Below, one piece after another: positions 11,430 through 22,684 of a stretch of 64,000 nt of DNA. Below the pieces are notes generated by a model. The model saw nothing but the letters and a program-made list of their open reading frames with translations. It did no database searches and had not been told where the DNA came from. The translations under genes were made by a program, and so were the position numbers. The stretch's first letter is position 1; each line of letters begins with the position of its first letter. The DNA comes from Gnetum montanum (Eukaryota > Streptophyta > Gnetopsida > Gnetales > Gnetaceae). Location of the stretch: positions 62,950 through 126,949 of the forward strand of contig MNCI01030652.1 in NCBI GenBank assembly GCA_015680685.1, in the 5' to 3' direction.

Positions 11430-12340
11430 TTTCCCTTATAATATTCATCTTTTATTCCATGTCTTAAACTAGCTTTAGTCCAATTATAGTATTGGATTTT
11501 AACTCACTCCATGAGGTAGGAACTCTACATTTCCTTCCATATAAAACCTTAAAATATGGTGATTTAGAAAAGCTATTTACAATCACAAGAATAGAATTAT
11601 TTTCTCTTTTTACCTAGGTAAAATTGAGGAACATATTTTTCATTGAATATCTCTAAAAATTCATCAGAAGTAATGTTATCCACATTAACATTATTGACAA
11701 CCTATATTTTCTATCATAGATTTGCCTCATCCTATAGCATGTAAATAAAAAAAGTTTCCTATTCTATTTCAAGACAACCTAAGGTATTAACAACTTTTTC
11801 TATCACTTAATTAAGCCTTAACTTTAGTAGGATCTAGTGCCCTTATAAACCTAGAAGGATTAAGCTTCATGAACATTTGGATAAGATTTCTAAGACCACT
11901 TAATACTTATTGACTTTGATTACATAAAGGTTGGGCTTGTTGTTAGACTTGATGTTGAAACATTTCTTAAGCCATCATCTATATTAAAATGGTCATCATG
12001 ATAGTAGGATCTATGTTCCCATTGGTTTGATTTTCTAAAGTATTCTAAGCTTGGGATTGAGTTTGATTATTCACTAATACTTCTTCATTAAGCTTTTCAT
12101 GATCATTTTGAATAAACCTATGATTCTAATTCCTTGGAGGCATCTTAAAAACTCTAGGTTCAAACTATTTTTTGTTTCTCTTCTCAAATTTCTAATACCT
12201 TGCATAAGACATGTACAAGGAAATGAAATGATGAAGTGTTAGACTCTTGTAGTAGGTACTAGGCTAGGACGTCAACTCCATTGATATAATAGAACACAAG
12301 GTTTGCATCATACATAAAAACAAAATCTTTGATACCAACA
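11430..12340 (-). pseudogene. Deleted chromovirus-like Ty3/gypsy fragment: gag joined to integrase
   Basis: On the minus strand a primer-binding site TGGTATCAAAGA (12337-12326, tRNA-iMet type) is followed by a gag start near 12147 (MPPRN) and a gag core with FMKLNPSRFIRALDPTKVKA (about 11890-11830), the pattern of Tekay/Del-type gag. The sequence soon passes to integrase C-terminal sequence: SPYFKVLYGRKCRVPTSW (about 11570-11510) and IRERLK (about 11430). Protease, RT and RNase H are missing, so a large internal deletion is implied. The fragment ends where the LTR of E1 begins, so E1 may have been inserted into it. It is inactive. Confidence 0.65.
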
Positions 12341-13100
12341 TGTAGGACTCTTAATAACAAACCTCTAAATTCAGCATAATATTTTTTCCAAACCTATTAA
12401 AACATAAGGCTATACTTACACTAGCAACTAATAAGAATATGTCTCATGCAATGAAGGGCTGATTATAAGACCTACAAACATCTTAATTTCATTAGTCACA
12501 ATAAGTTCTTGATGAGATGAGAGACCTTACTACTCATAATTCTAAGAATTGATGTATTGATCACAAATCACCTTGCTTTAGTAGTATTAAGATACCTTAA
12601 ACACTACTAGGGCATCAGGAAGCAAGCCATAATATGACTGCAGTTTAAAAATTGTGAGATGGTGCAAGTCACAATAACGTGTGTTCTAGAGAAAAGTAAC
12701 TTTTTGAAAAGGACATGATTTTTAATGGGAAAACTAATGATTAGGAAAGTCCAAGGATCATCCTTAAGCTTATAAAAGAATCAAGGTAGCCCAAAGGAGT
12801 GTACCATATACCATTTCTAATCTTGTATGTCTTGTAATCTTTAGAGATTGAGTGTGTGCTTTTCATGAGCATTGTATGAGATTAGTCATCCTCTTGATGA
12901 TCCTTCTTATGTTGAGTGAAGTGAAAGTTTCATTGATTCATTGTCTATCCTTGGAGGTGTGTTGTTTTCAATCGTGCATTGTATTTCATTTTCTTTGAGT
13001 AAGAATAAAGTTATCTTTCTTTTCCTTGTTAAATTGTGAATTTGGTTGGGAAATTTGTCTCTTAAATGAGCTTGGATTGTGGAATCCAAGGGGGCTTATC
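12341..13100. repeat. LTR-like sequence next to the chromovirus fragment
   Basis: On the minus strand the expected LTR end CCTACA lies just before the primer-binding site, so a minus-strand 5' LTR should occupy this stretch. However, the clearest promoter-like signals are on the plus strand: TATAAAAG near 12771 and AATAAAG near 13004. The strand and far boundary are therefore unresolved, and two LTRs may be overlaid. Confidence 0.35.
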
Positions 13101-13369
13101 ACCATTGATTTTTTATGTGATATAGAAAAAAATTAAAAAAAATCATTTTATTTTTTACTTTATTAAAAAATTGGTGAGTGGATGTAATTAAAGACTAGAC
13201 TCTCATATCAATTTAAATTTCAACCTTATTTTTATGTAAAAAAAACATGTCCCTTAAATAATTTATATGACCCTACCAAATGCTTATAAATTCATAGCCA
13301 TATTACATTGTTAGTGATGTACAACTCTCATGAGAAAAGATTGATATGATTACATTCAAGTTTTATCCA

Positions 13370-13640
13370 TTATTTTCCATCTATTGATTCATCAACATTT
13401 GTCATTATTTCATCATCAATTGTTCTTTGCAATTCATTATCAACTTATCCATTATGTTCATTAAATTCATTAGTTATTCACTAATTATTCATCTCTTGTT
13501 CATTAATACATCATTCACATTGCAACAATTTTCATCATCCATCAATATTCATCATATTCACTAATATTTAACAATTCATCAATCACATTATCTATGAATC
13601 ATAAATGCATTTAAAATTCATTGTTAATTTATCATTGTTA
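13370..13640. repeat. ATTCAT-rich low-complexity tract
   Basis: Irregular repetition of ATTCAT, CATCA and ATTAAT words without a fixed period. It has no coding potential. The neighbouring stretch 13641-14004 holds nothing recognised. Confidence 0.6.
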
Positions 13641-14004
13641 TTATATTTTATCTTCAAATAGTTTCAACTTCAATTTCATATTTTAATTTAATCATTTCAT
13701 CAAGACTTCCAAGTGCTATTTTCAAGAAGTTAAATAATGCAATTCAAGGTTATATTTGTGTAAAATGTTTTAACTATCAAATCAACACAAATCAAATCTA
13801 AATTTTGTAGAGAGGTACATTGTTCAAAGATCTTCTTATCAAACATTTACACACTTCATAACTCTCTCAAATCATTGAGATATTCATCTTGCAAATCAAC
13901 AATTTATGTTTTAGAACCTAAACAATTTTATCTAAGACTACTTTTTCAAGTGATATTTGAATTAGCAAATAAATTCCACTTGATCTAAAATTTTACAAAA
14001 CTAT

Positions 14005-14800
14005 TTTTTCATGGGTGTATTGTATAGAAACCTGGTCTATCAAATAAATATTGGAAACAAATAGAAGAAATTTAAAAGATTTTTCTACTTGATGAATTCA
14101 AAGTCAATAGATAGATAGTATAATACTATGCTTCTTAAAGTGGAGATGATTCTTTTAAAAGTTAAATATATTTGTCAATTATATTGTACACTAATAATCT
14201 TTTTTTTTGGATAAATACTCCAAAAAATGATAATGAAAACCCAACATAGAAGATGACTTCATAAGGGAGTTCTATAACTTAATAAATGGGATATTCAAGA
14301 GTACATTCTTTATGTTGATCTTAAGAAATTTTACAAATTAGTAAAATAAGTAATATTTTAAAAAATTTAGGAAAATGTAAAAAGAAGAAACATTTCTATT
14401 TGAATACTATCACGAAAATCCTAATTTGAAGGTAAACTATTTATCTATTATTATTCCTTAATATTTATGATGCATAATTTAATATCTAAATCTCTAAGAT
14501 TTTAAATAGGTAAATGACTCAACATTTTTCATGAAGAATAAATAGTTTGATTGTGTAGTACAAATAACATTGAAGATCAATACCATATTTTTCTACAATG
14601 TCCTACATTTGAGCACATTGGATATAGATAGAATATTACAATTGTAAATTTAGTTGATTCGTTTTAAATATTACCAAAGAACCCTTGGTAATTTTCTTCC
14701 TAATATTTTCAAAACTAATAACACATATATTGATATTGTCTAAAATATTCAAAGGGTCTATAGACATAACAAAATTACAGTTTCAATTTCAATTTGATCA
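14005..14800 (+). pseudogene. LINE remnant (family 2), 3' end of ORF2
   Basis: It aligns along its length with the LINE copy split over 47352-48610 and 25845-26018. Landmarks in order: GCIETW with a following YWKQ-IEE (about 14010-14070), the nucleotide word 'ggataaatactcc' (DKYS, about 14210), and IEDQYHIFLQCPTFEHI (about 14560-14620), a zinc-ribbon-like C-terminal motif of non-LTR retrotransposons. The 3' end is near 14800, where similarity to the other copy ends. It is 5'-truncated and full of stops. Confidence 0.65.
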
Positions 14801-14869
14801 TAGGTATACCCTAGGATATTTAGAAAACATGATATATTAGAAGAATTATAGAAGAGAATAATAATGCCC

Positions 14870-14945
14870 TAAGTATGGCTCAAACCTACAAGTTCTTACC
14901 TGATAAGATAAAGATCCAATTACCTAAACCATCTATCATTAGCCA
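14870..14945 (-). mobile_element. Possible tRNA-derived SINE fragment
   Basis: On the minus strand a box-B-like GTAGGTTTGAGCC (14890-14878) lies about 30 bases after a box-A-like TAGATGGTTTAGG. The spacing fits a tRNA-related pol III promoter, but there is no tRNA fold and no clear target duplication. Confidence 0.35.
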
Positions 14946-15237
14946 AATAAAAAATGAGTTTATTAAAAAAAATTACCACATCAAAATTTCAAAAAATCTA
15001 TTGAAAGAAAAAAAATTGGTAAAAAATGATTAAAGATTATATTTAAAAATTATAAATAAATAAAAACCCAGTTCTTTTTTTCTTTGCCAATAATAGATGG
15101 CTTAATTACTTAGATCATTGTATTGTTAAAAAAGAGAATTTTTTGTTCATGATTCTTTTAATGTATTTTATTAGCTATATGTCTTGGGATGTACCTATAG
15201 TCAAATTATGTTTGATTTCTACTACCTCTTATTTTCC

Positions 15238-15325
15238 CAAGGATCTAGCTCTTCATAGAGATAAATGATGAAAAAGAACTCATATAGCTAATCCTAGTTC
15301 ATTGGGACAAAGTTAGGATGATGGT
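15238..15325 (+). mobile_element. RTE-type LINE 3'-end fragment
   Basis: Matches the last ~85 bases of the RTE copy at 27290-27376: 'gatctagctcttcata', 'gaaaaagaactcat', 'ttgggacaa', 'taggatgatg'. It is an extremely 5'-truncated insertion. The following 15326-15767 holds no recognised feature. Confidence 0.65.
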
Positions 15326-15884
15326 AAATGCGAAAAAGGAAGTTAAAAGCTTGCTAAAATAGATTACCTTTAAATGGATGTCAAGGATTTGCTTCTACAA
15401 GTTAAGTGTTTAAAGTTTTCTAGAACTCAACCATTTTGCCAACAAATTGAATTTCTTTAGAATTATCATTTTAAATTTCTCCCAACTTCTTCTACCAATG
15501 CTAACATATTTATTTCTTCTATTGATACATAAATTTTTGTTGATTCTCATAATATAGATTCACCAATTGATGAGTAGAATTTATACATGATGCCTTCTTC
15601 TAGTGATGTTAATGAAAATAAGGTGCTTGATTTTGTTCCTCTTGATGATTTATAGGAGTTATTGGTTGTTGATTTTACATTACAATATGTGTTCATTCAA
15701 ATATTGGATTATCTACCATGTAATTGAGGTTTCACTTTGTAATTAAATAATTTAATATAAAAACACAAGGCGGCATCGGTTTTCCTCAATCATCTGAGTG
15801 ATGCCTGTCATATGATCCTTGAGGACGCCTTCAATCCAAAGTAGCGTCTGGATCGGCGATTGAGTAGGGGGGGTTCGGGAGTTT

Positions 15885-15907
15885 CCCCCCCCCCCCCCCC
15901 CCCCCCC
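15885..15907. repeat. Homopolymer run of 23 C
   Basis: Uninterrupted C tract in the 3' UTR of the L1-type LINE (a G tract in element sense). A second run of 12 C lies at 20032-20043 in the ORF1 remnant. The true length may differ, because such runs are prone to sequencing error. Confidence 0.9.
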
Positions 15908-16451
15908 ACGTGTTGCTTGTGGTAGTATCTTTTTCCATCAATGAGTCCTCCTCTAGGGGCTATCTTGGAAGGTTCTCTTCGTGAATAGCTTCAGGGGGTT
16001 TGGTCGTGGTCCCCTCACAAGACCCATGGCGCTTTCGCTTCCACAGCTCCTAAGGATACAATGGTTGGGCCAGCAGGGTGCGAGTGCTGGCCAACCACAG
16101 GGCATGAATCACCCCCAGATGTCTGCTAGGTCGACGCCTCCACAGGGACTCCCAGAGAAACAACGGGAGGTTGATGGGAGTGTCTTCACGCATGCACTGA
16201 AGGAATTTAAAGTGCACCCCATTCAGTTTGTGGTGCGATCCAGAATGGATGAAACAGCGCTCAACCAACTCTGTCGCCACCTTCCAATCAGATGAGAGGG
16301 TCATCCCCCTGATATGTCCACTGGCCGTCTTTGGGATGGGACCCTAAAAGAAATCGATAGTAGCCGCATGCGAACTAGCTATCGGGGGTATGTGAGCGTC
16401 GCTGATGGGCGCCACGATCACGGCCGCGACCGACGCAATCATGATATGAAT

Positions 16452-19400
16452 CTATTGTCCTCTAAACATGGTAGTCTCCTCACCCCAATTTGTGTAAAAG
16501 GGATGGGTGTCAAGCTCTGGGTCAACGGCCATTTTGGGCAAAATTTGTGTCCACCTCATGCAGGAGGCCCAACACCAAATCTCCGAGTGACGTTGGATAG
16601 CTGTCATGGGTGGTTCAAGGCGGGTATGCAAATCCATCGCGGCAGTAATTTCATGCCAGAATTTCCTAAACCTGCTAGACAACACAGTTAGAGGAGGGAA
16701 GGCCACGCCTTTAAAGATGCATTCATTTCTGGCCTTCCATAGGATCTAGAGTGCTACTAGCATCAGCGAGTTGCCGAAAACATTTAGGGGATGGAGACCC
16801 ACCGTATGCCAGAATTGTCTGGTCACATGGCACTCATCCATGAAGTGTTGTAACATTTCTGTATTTTGATTACACAGAGGACAATGGTTACTAATTTCCA
16901 TGCCCCTTGACTGCAATAATGCCCAGACGGGGAGGGCATGGTGGAGGATTAGCCACCCAAACATCTTGAGTTTTTCCGGGAGGATTCCCTTCCAGAGCTG
17001 CATCCAGCGCGGATCAATCGGGAACTGTTTCTAGAGGAACTGTCGAGGATGCAGGGGGATCTCGTAAACATGGCCCAGTGACCTTATGTGAGCGCACAGC
17101 TGTCTCCAGACTTGAGAATCGGAGCCTGCCGTCGTCCAGGGCCTATACTTCCGCTGCAGAATTTGCACCTAGAGGGAGGGATCTTCCTACATTGTGGAAA
17201 GTCGCCATATTAGTCTTTGCCTTCCTAAGGCTACTTCAACCTTGAAGGGGAGGATGCCAATCCCCCTGGTAGTGCGAGGCCGCATGGTTTTGGTCCACTC
17301 CAGCAGGTGCATCTTTTTTCCCCCTTTACCACCCGACTACACAAAATCGTGGATTATAGTATCTATTTTCATGGCGACTCCAGAGGGCAGGGAGGCCATC
17401 CAGGCAGCAAACCTAGCCATGGCACCCAACATAGTGGTTGCCAACACGATTTTCCCTTTTCAAGATAGGAAACGATTCGTCCAATGGGTTGTGCGTTTTT
17501 GAATTCTCATAATGAGGGCCTACCAGGTTTGCCGTTTGTGCCAGTTGTGGATGGGGATGCCCAGATATTGGTGGTCCACCTCTCCTAGTAGGATCCCCAA
17601 GATTTGAATAATCTTGTTGCGCACCGAGTGATGAGTGTGCGTGAAATACAGCGCAGACTTCCCGGAGTTTGTTGTCAGTCCCACTTCCTGTTGGAACCGA
17701 TCCACCGCCCTCATTAAAGCCCTAACCTACGGCACAATGGCCCTAATGAAGATCATGGTGTCATCCACATAATGGGCGGTGAGATAGGGGATGTTGTGCA
17801 GATCCAGTCCTTGGACACCTTCCTCCACATAGTAGATTTGCAGGAGGTCCATCATCATTAGGAAAAGGAGTAGAGAGAGGGGGTCGCCTTGACAGAGCCC
17901 GCGTCCGGTCCCATGGAAGCCCCACAAGTGCCCATCAATATCCAGGGAGTACCGCCCTCCCCGTTGCATCTGCAGGCAGAGCTCCACAAAGGCCATGTCC
18001 AGGCCTTTCACAAGCAACACGTTCCGTAGGGCTGCCCAACTCACAGAATCGTAAGCCTTGGTAATGTCAAATTTGATGCAGAGGCCTAGGAATTTAGCAA
18101 CGCGGAGGGAGTGCTGAATTTCATGTAGCAGCAGGACTTGGTCTTGAAGATGGCGGCCCTTCATAAAAGTAGCCTAGTTTTTCCCCACCAGTCGCGGCAT
18201 GAGGGGCTGCAGCCTGGCAACAAGCATGCGAGAAAATAAACGCAGAAGCGAGTTGCAAACTCCGATGGGACGGAAATGTCCTGGGGATGTAGGCTTCTCC
18301 GTCTTTGGCAACAGGACCACGCAGGAGCAGTTTATTTCTCTTTGAACTTAATTCCACGCCAGCATGTGGTTGAAATCATCGAGCAGGTTCGCCCTTAGCA
18401 CGTCCTCAAATTCTAGGAAAAATTCAATGGGCCATCCATCGGGCCCCGACGCCTTATCCGACGACATATCTCGCAATGCTATATGGAGCTCCTAACACGA
18501 GAAGGGTTCCAGCAGCAATGAATTATCAGCCTGATTTAAGGATTTGTGTATAGGCACAAAAATTGGGTCTATTGACTACCACATCCAGACTTGTTGCCAG
18601 TATTGCAGCAGTTTGTCCACACCTGAGTGTGGGTGCGTTTGCTCTCCTTGCAAAAGACACTGCAGTGGACATTGACGATTTCCCCGGTGCTCCTTCGTCG
18701 CTGCAAAAAAGAATTTTGTGTGCTAATCCCCTACCCTCAGCCACTGCACCCGGGCCCGTTGATGCCAATATTCTTCCTCCTTGCGCTACAGTAGCTGTAA
18801 TTCCGCTTGGAGGACAAGCTTCTCGCAGTTGTGGTCCGCCCCCTGCTCCTGTTTTGTCTAAATTTTCTGCAGCTTGGCCTGGAGCTGACATCGGTTTCCT
18901 TTGAAACTATATTTTTCTTCTGTGTCGATATTTTTAATTTTCTGTTTGAGGGAATTTAACCTGTTTTTCAAAAAATCATGTGGGTCCCCCAAGTTCGATT
19001 ATCCTTGCCAGATGTCCTACACCAGCACGCCCAGCCACGTCTTGCGGAGCCAAGTGCGCTCGAACCAAAACGGGCGGGGGCACTAAACCACATCACTGTC
19101 CAACTGGCAGAAGATAGGCCAGTGATCAAAGGCCATCCGGACCCCACCGTAAGCGTGGATACCCCAGTTAGTCAACAATACCCTGTTGACCCACACCCGG
19201 TCAATCTGGGATTGGACCCGCGCGGTGCCTTGTCTGCGATTGCTCCAGGTGTACTTACACCCCGCGATTTTGATGTTGATGAGGTCATTACGTTGCAGTA
19301 GCGTGTGAAATTCGGGTGCCCCTGGGGGCTCCGCAATGGTGTCTCCGGTCTTCTCCTAGCTGTAGAGCCTTTGGTTGAAGTCACCGATCAGCAACCAACC

Positions 19401-19766
19401 GGCATTATTGGGGACTAGCCCCGTGACATGCGCAAGTTCCTGAAGGCGGACTTGCCATTCCTGGGCACCATAAACATTAGTTATCCAGACGTCCAGCCCT
19501 AGCAGGTGTACCATAATGCACTAATCAGAAGTGTCCCGGACATACAAGTCTGCCTTGGTGAGAATTACGAGGCCTCCCCCACACCCCCTACTGGGTGCCA
19601 AATGGTTGTGCCACCCCAGCCATTACAACACCTAGGCTTTCATCTACTAAAGTTTCGTCTCTTATAAACACACAATATCACACCTCTCGTCTCGCACCAT
19701 ACATTGCAGGGTATGTCGTTTGTATGGGGTACCTTGGCCCCTGCAGTTCCATGAGAGAATCTTCAT
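16452..19766 (-). pseudogene. LINE ORF2: endonuclease, reverse transcriptase, zf-RVT
   Basis: ORF2 performs target nicking and reverse transcription. The ATG at 19766 opens MKILSWNCRGQG, the usual start of an APE-type endonuclease. CDIVCL-ETK follows, then ITNVYG, WLLIGDFNQ, YTWSN, QIDRVWVN and FDHWPI (down to about 19110). RT motifs: VVLLPKTEKP, HFRPIGVCN, FMKGRHLQDQ (about 18340-18140), KFDITKAYDSV, GLCQGDPLS, and a catalytic box HYVDD in place of YADD (about 17790), then HQYLGIPIHNW (about 17560). The zf-RVT domain is at 17003-16746 (CPLCNQ with later H and C). WKARNECIFKG comes after a stop near 16743, and the frame ends at 16452. Only a handful of stops and shifts break it, far fewer than in the neighbouring gypsy copies. 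Several are TAG where Gln or Trp is expected. Confidence 0.88.
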
Positions 19767-19919
19767 GGGGACATATGTTGTTGGTACACCTCCTGGAGTG
19801 TGGGCTGCACTCCCAAATCAACGAATAACTATGTAGCCTTGTGTCGGCAAGTGTTGTTGTCCGGTCATCCCACCTTGGCCGCTAGTAGTGATACCACTGT
19901 CCCTTGGTCATTTCTTGGC

Positions 19920-20525
19920 CTAGTTCCCCCTAGAGGGGAACTGGGCCATACCGCCCCATGGCTGGTGTTTATCCATTTCGTGACCGGTGGTGGTGGCAGA
20001 ACTCCCTAGGCAAGGCTCGCCCCCTCCTCCGCCCCCCCCCCCCAGTCGCGCCCCATAGCAATCTACCTGGGCGCTCTTCTTTTGGGGGCCCTCGGGAACC
20101 TGATCCCCATCTCCAACCAATGCGTGATAGTAGGACTTACTTGTCATGCTTGGCTTGGCTTCCTGTCCCATCTCTGCTAGCCCTTCCCCCCATGTGTCCT
20201 CCGTCGATTTTTCCCGCGGCCCTTCGGGACTGGTTAGTGGCCGACCATTTGCTGCGGCTTGACCTTGAGTCCTACCCTCCTTAGGGGGCCTGTCCCTGTG
20301 ATCCCCACCCCTCCCCCGATGCCCTGTCTCACCCTTGTGTGCTAGTGGTTTCCTAGTGGCGACGCGTCCTTTTTTTCCGATTAGATGCCACCCGCCCTCT
20401 AGTGCTTGTGCGATACGATCGTGATGGGCCGGGTCGCCCCCTGAACGAGAGTCCCACCCTCTAGTGCTTGTATGCATCCATGCCTTGGGCCATCCCGCTT
20501 GCATCCACGCAATGAACCGTCCCAC
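19920..20525 (-). pseudogene. LINE ORF1 C-terminal remnant
   Basis: An open frame of about 200 codons upstream of ORF2 and ending about 150 bases before it, the place of ORF1 (nucleic-acid-binding gag-like protein). It is rich in Gly, Arg, Glu and Pro. A run of eight glycines comes from the G12 tract at 20032-20043. No zinc knuckle is visible and the 5' end is cut at the LINE edge. The assignment rests on position. Confidence 0.5.
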
Positions 20526-20540
20526 TTGCCTCCGTGCCCA

Positions 20541-21146
20541 TCATCTAATCAACTTCGATTTAGAGCACACTTGGAGTAGGTTCACTTCACAATTAAATCA
20601 CCTTCAATGCACTAAATCCATATATTATGCAAAGAAAAATTTATTTGCCAGAAAAACAAGAAAACTAGCTATCTTCAATTAAATTATTAAAAGATTACAC
20701 CAAGGTTCACACAACCCACAAGCATCCAAAAACCTATCACACTCAAACGATATTGCAAAGCATGAGGCTTTACAATCACACAATGATTATTCTCAATGCA
20801 AGACACAACCAAGACAAATCTCTCCCACAACCTGGGACTGAGATCTCAACTCACAAGTGAGATACAAAAGAGTAGAACAAATAGATCAACACACCATAAG
20901 CTGATCTTAGAGCTACAATCACCTATTGCACTCACCCAATGTGTTCACCCAATCTCTCTTACCTAGTTCTCCTTGCATACAAGCTCTCCTCCTTTTCATG
21001 GATGAAAACATACATAATTATAAAGATCCAAAACCCTATGAAGCTTTCTATTTTCCCCCCTAGATGTTTCCCACATGGATCTAGAGTCTTTTTTATGTTT
21101 TCCAATCAATACGCCATGTCAAAACTTTTCTTCTCTTATTTCATGT
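20541..21146. other. No gene seen
   Basis: AT-rich sequence between the LINE edge and the palindrome array. No coding similarity was recognised. It may be part of an LTR or another non-coding repeat, but no boundary can be given. Confidence 0.5.
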
Positions 21147-21430
21147 AGACGTCTCTTGTCAGAGCTCTGTTCTCAAGAGAGACATCTATTGTTTTTAGGA
21201 GATGTCTTCTTTGAATTGGAGATGTCTACACTTCAAGGGAGATGTCTATCTTTTTGAGAAGACGTCTTCTATGAAAGCCCTGCTCTTGGGAGAGATGTCT
21301 ACTATTTTTAGTAGACGTCTTCTATGGACTAGAGATGTCTACTATTTTTAGTAGACATCTTCTATGGACTAGAAACGTCTACACTTTAGGGGAGACATCT
21401 ATCTTTTTGGGGAGACGTCTCTTTTGAAGG
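21147..21430. repeat. 20-bp-period array of AGACGTCT-type palindromes
   Basis: Thirteen copies of the 8-bp word AGAYRTCT (or a one-base variant), most spaced 20 bases apart, with two wider gaps. The linkers alternate between two types, giving a 40-bp higher-order unit. Two adjacent units form hairpins with 12-bp arms and a TTTT loop: 21293-21320 (one G-T pair) and 21333-21360 (perfect arms AGATGTCTACTA). No open frame or known satellite was recognised. Confidence 0.85.
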
Positions 21431-22483
21431 TTCCAAAAATAAAAATGTTTATTTTGATGTCAAAAGACTCTGGATGCCTCCCAACAAGTCCCCATGGATC
21501 CTAGAACCCCCTAAACTCATCAAAATGAGCCAAAAACACCTCCAAACATGCCAAAACATCCAAGAATCTTCATCATAAAAAATTGACACAAAAACTAGAC
21601 ACACATGTCCAGATCTTCTCCAAGTGCGAAACTTGCAAAAACAACTTGTAAAACAAGCACTAGGGAATCGGAAGAGGTGTTCCTACACCAAAAATGCATG
21701 AAAAATAATAAATGATGTAGCTCAATGACTTCTCAATTAATTTTATAGGTGAAATGACTTAAAACATTAAAAAATTATAGGAAAAATAACACAAAATTAT
21801 TTTTCAACAATCCTAAAGAAATCACAAAAATAACTTTTAAAATGATGATTTAATGATTGGATCAATGTTGCAATGATGTTAGACAATGTCCAAGATGGTG
21901 AACATCAATGTTAGAGACTTATTAAATGATGAGAAGAGAATCTCCCTAAAAATGACATAGAAAATGATGTGGCTCATTAATTTCTATGTCAATTCTAATT
22001 TTTGGCACAAACAAAAATTGAAATTGATGTTTAATAGGGTGGGATGATGATCAATGTAGAGATATGTGTACCAAAGCTCTAAATGGCCAATGAAGAGAAA
22101 GAAAAGTAGATACAATACTATTTATAATTAATTTTCCTCTCTTGATTTTACAAAGCATCAATTATAAGGTAGTACATCAAAGTAGATATCTTAAAATTTG
22201 AAACTTATTACTTTCCATGTTCTTTTTGGTAATTAAGCATATGATATACTCTAAATTTTTTTACTTATTGTTAATATTCTTTGTGGGTCTAATACCACCC
22301 TAGCTCCCACACATACTCTTCTTGTTCCCACTCCCCCCACTCTCTTCTTTCCACTTGATAAATGCTAAAAGGATCTATAAGTTTGATTGTAACTTATTAT
22401 TTTCTTTAATGTGTTTGCAATTCCATGATAATTGAACCATGACTTACAAATAATTATCATTTCGAGTCAAAGTACAAACATTA
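21431..22483. other. No gene seen
   Basis: AT-rich non-coding sequence. 'gaggtgttcctaca' ending at 21693 could be an LTR terminus, but no partner was found. Confidence 0.5.
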
Positions 22484-22684
22484 TAGGGGTGTAGTACACC
22501 AAAATAATCTTGGTGGGGAAGTTGTGGGTTAAATTCCTACCTCCACCTTTGGGTATGGTAGTAGTAGAGGAGCTTTGTGGTGGGGCACTCTTATTTATTG
22601 GGTAACATCTACCCTATTGTAGTAAAGGGATTGTGCTATGAATCCCTATGTTTATTTGCACCCCAAAAAACACAAAAAAAAATT
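22484..22684 (+). mobile_element. tRNA-derived SINE
   Basis: It has the layout of plant Au-like SINEs: a decayed box A near 22487-22500, then 'ggtggggaagttgtgggtt' leading into the box-B-like GGGTTAAATTCC (22526-22537). A GC-richer body and an A-rich end (about 22664-22684) follow. Target-site duplications are not clear. Confidence 0.6.

Larger units (their letters stand above)
15768..20540 (-). mobile_element. L1-type LINE, 5'-truncated, GC-rich
   Basis: A GC-rich island of about 4.8 kb with sharp edges in AT-rich DNA. In element order: remnant of ORF1 (20525-19920), ORF2 with endonuclease, reverse transcriptase and zf-RVT parts (19766-16452), then a 3' UTR to about 15768 followed by AT-rich sequence. 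The 5' edge near 20540 lies inside ORF1, typical of incomplete target-primed reverse transcription. I did not find convincing target-site duplications. Confidence 0.85.

Noticed and set aside
12765-12780. TATA box as proof of a plus-strand LTR
   Set aside because: The adjacent primer-binding site and gag are on the minus strand, so the orientation stays unresolved and the box alone is weak evidence.
14878-14930. tRNA gene
   Set aside because: Box-A/B-like spacing is present, but no cloverleaf can be drawn; a SINE fragment is the safer call.
16314-16691. 125-codon plus-strand open frame
   Set aside because: Antisense to the 3' end of LINE ORF2; no motif or independent support.
18563-18904. 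113-codon plus-strand open frame
   Set aside because: Antisense to LINE ORF2 between endonuclease and RT; GC-rich antisense frames stay open by composition.
21147-21430. CRISPR-like repeat array
   Set aside because: The repeated word is only 8 bp, linkers are similar to each other rather than unique, and the setting is a plant nuclear genome.
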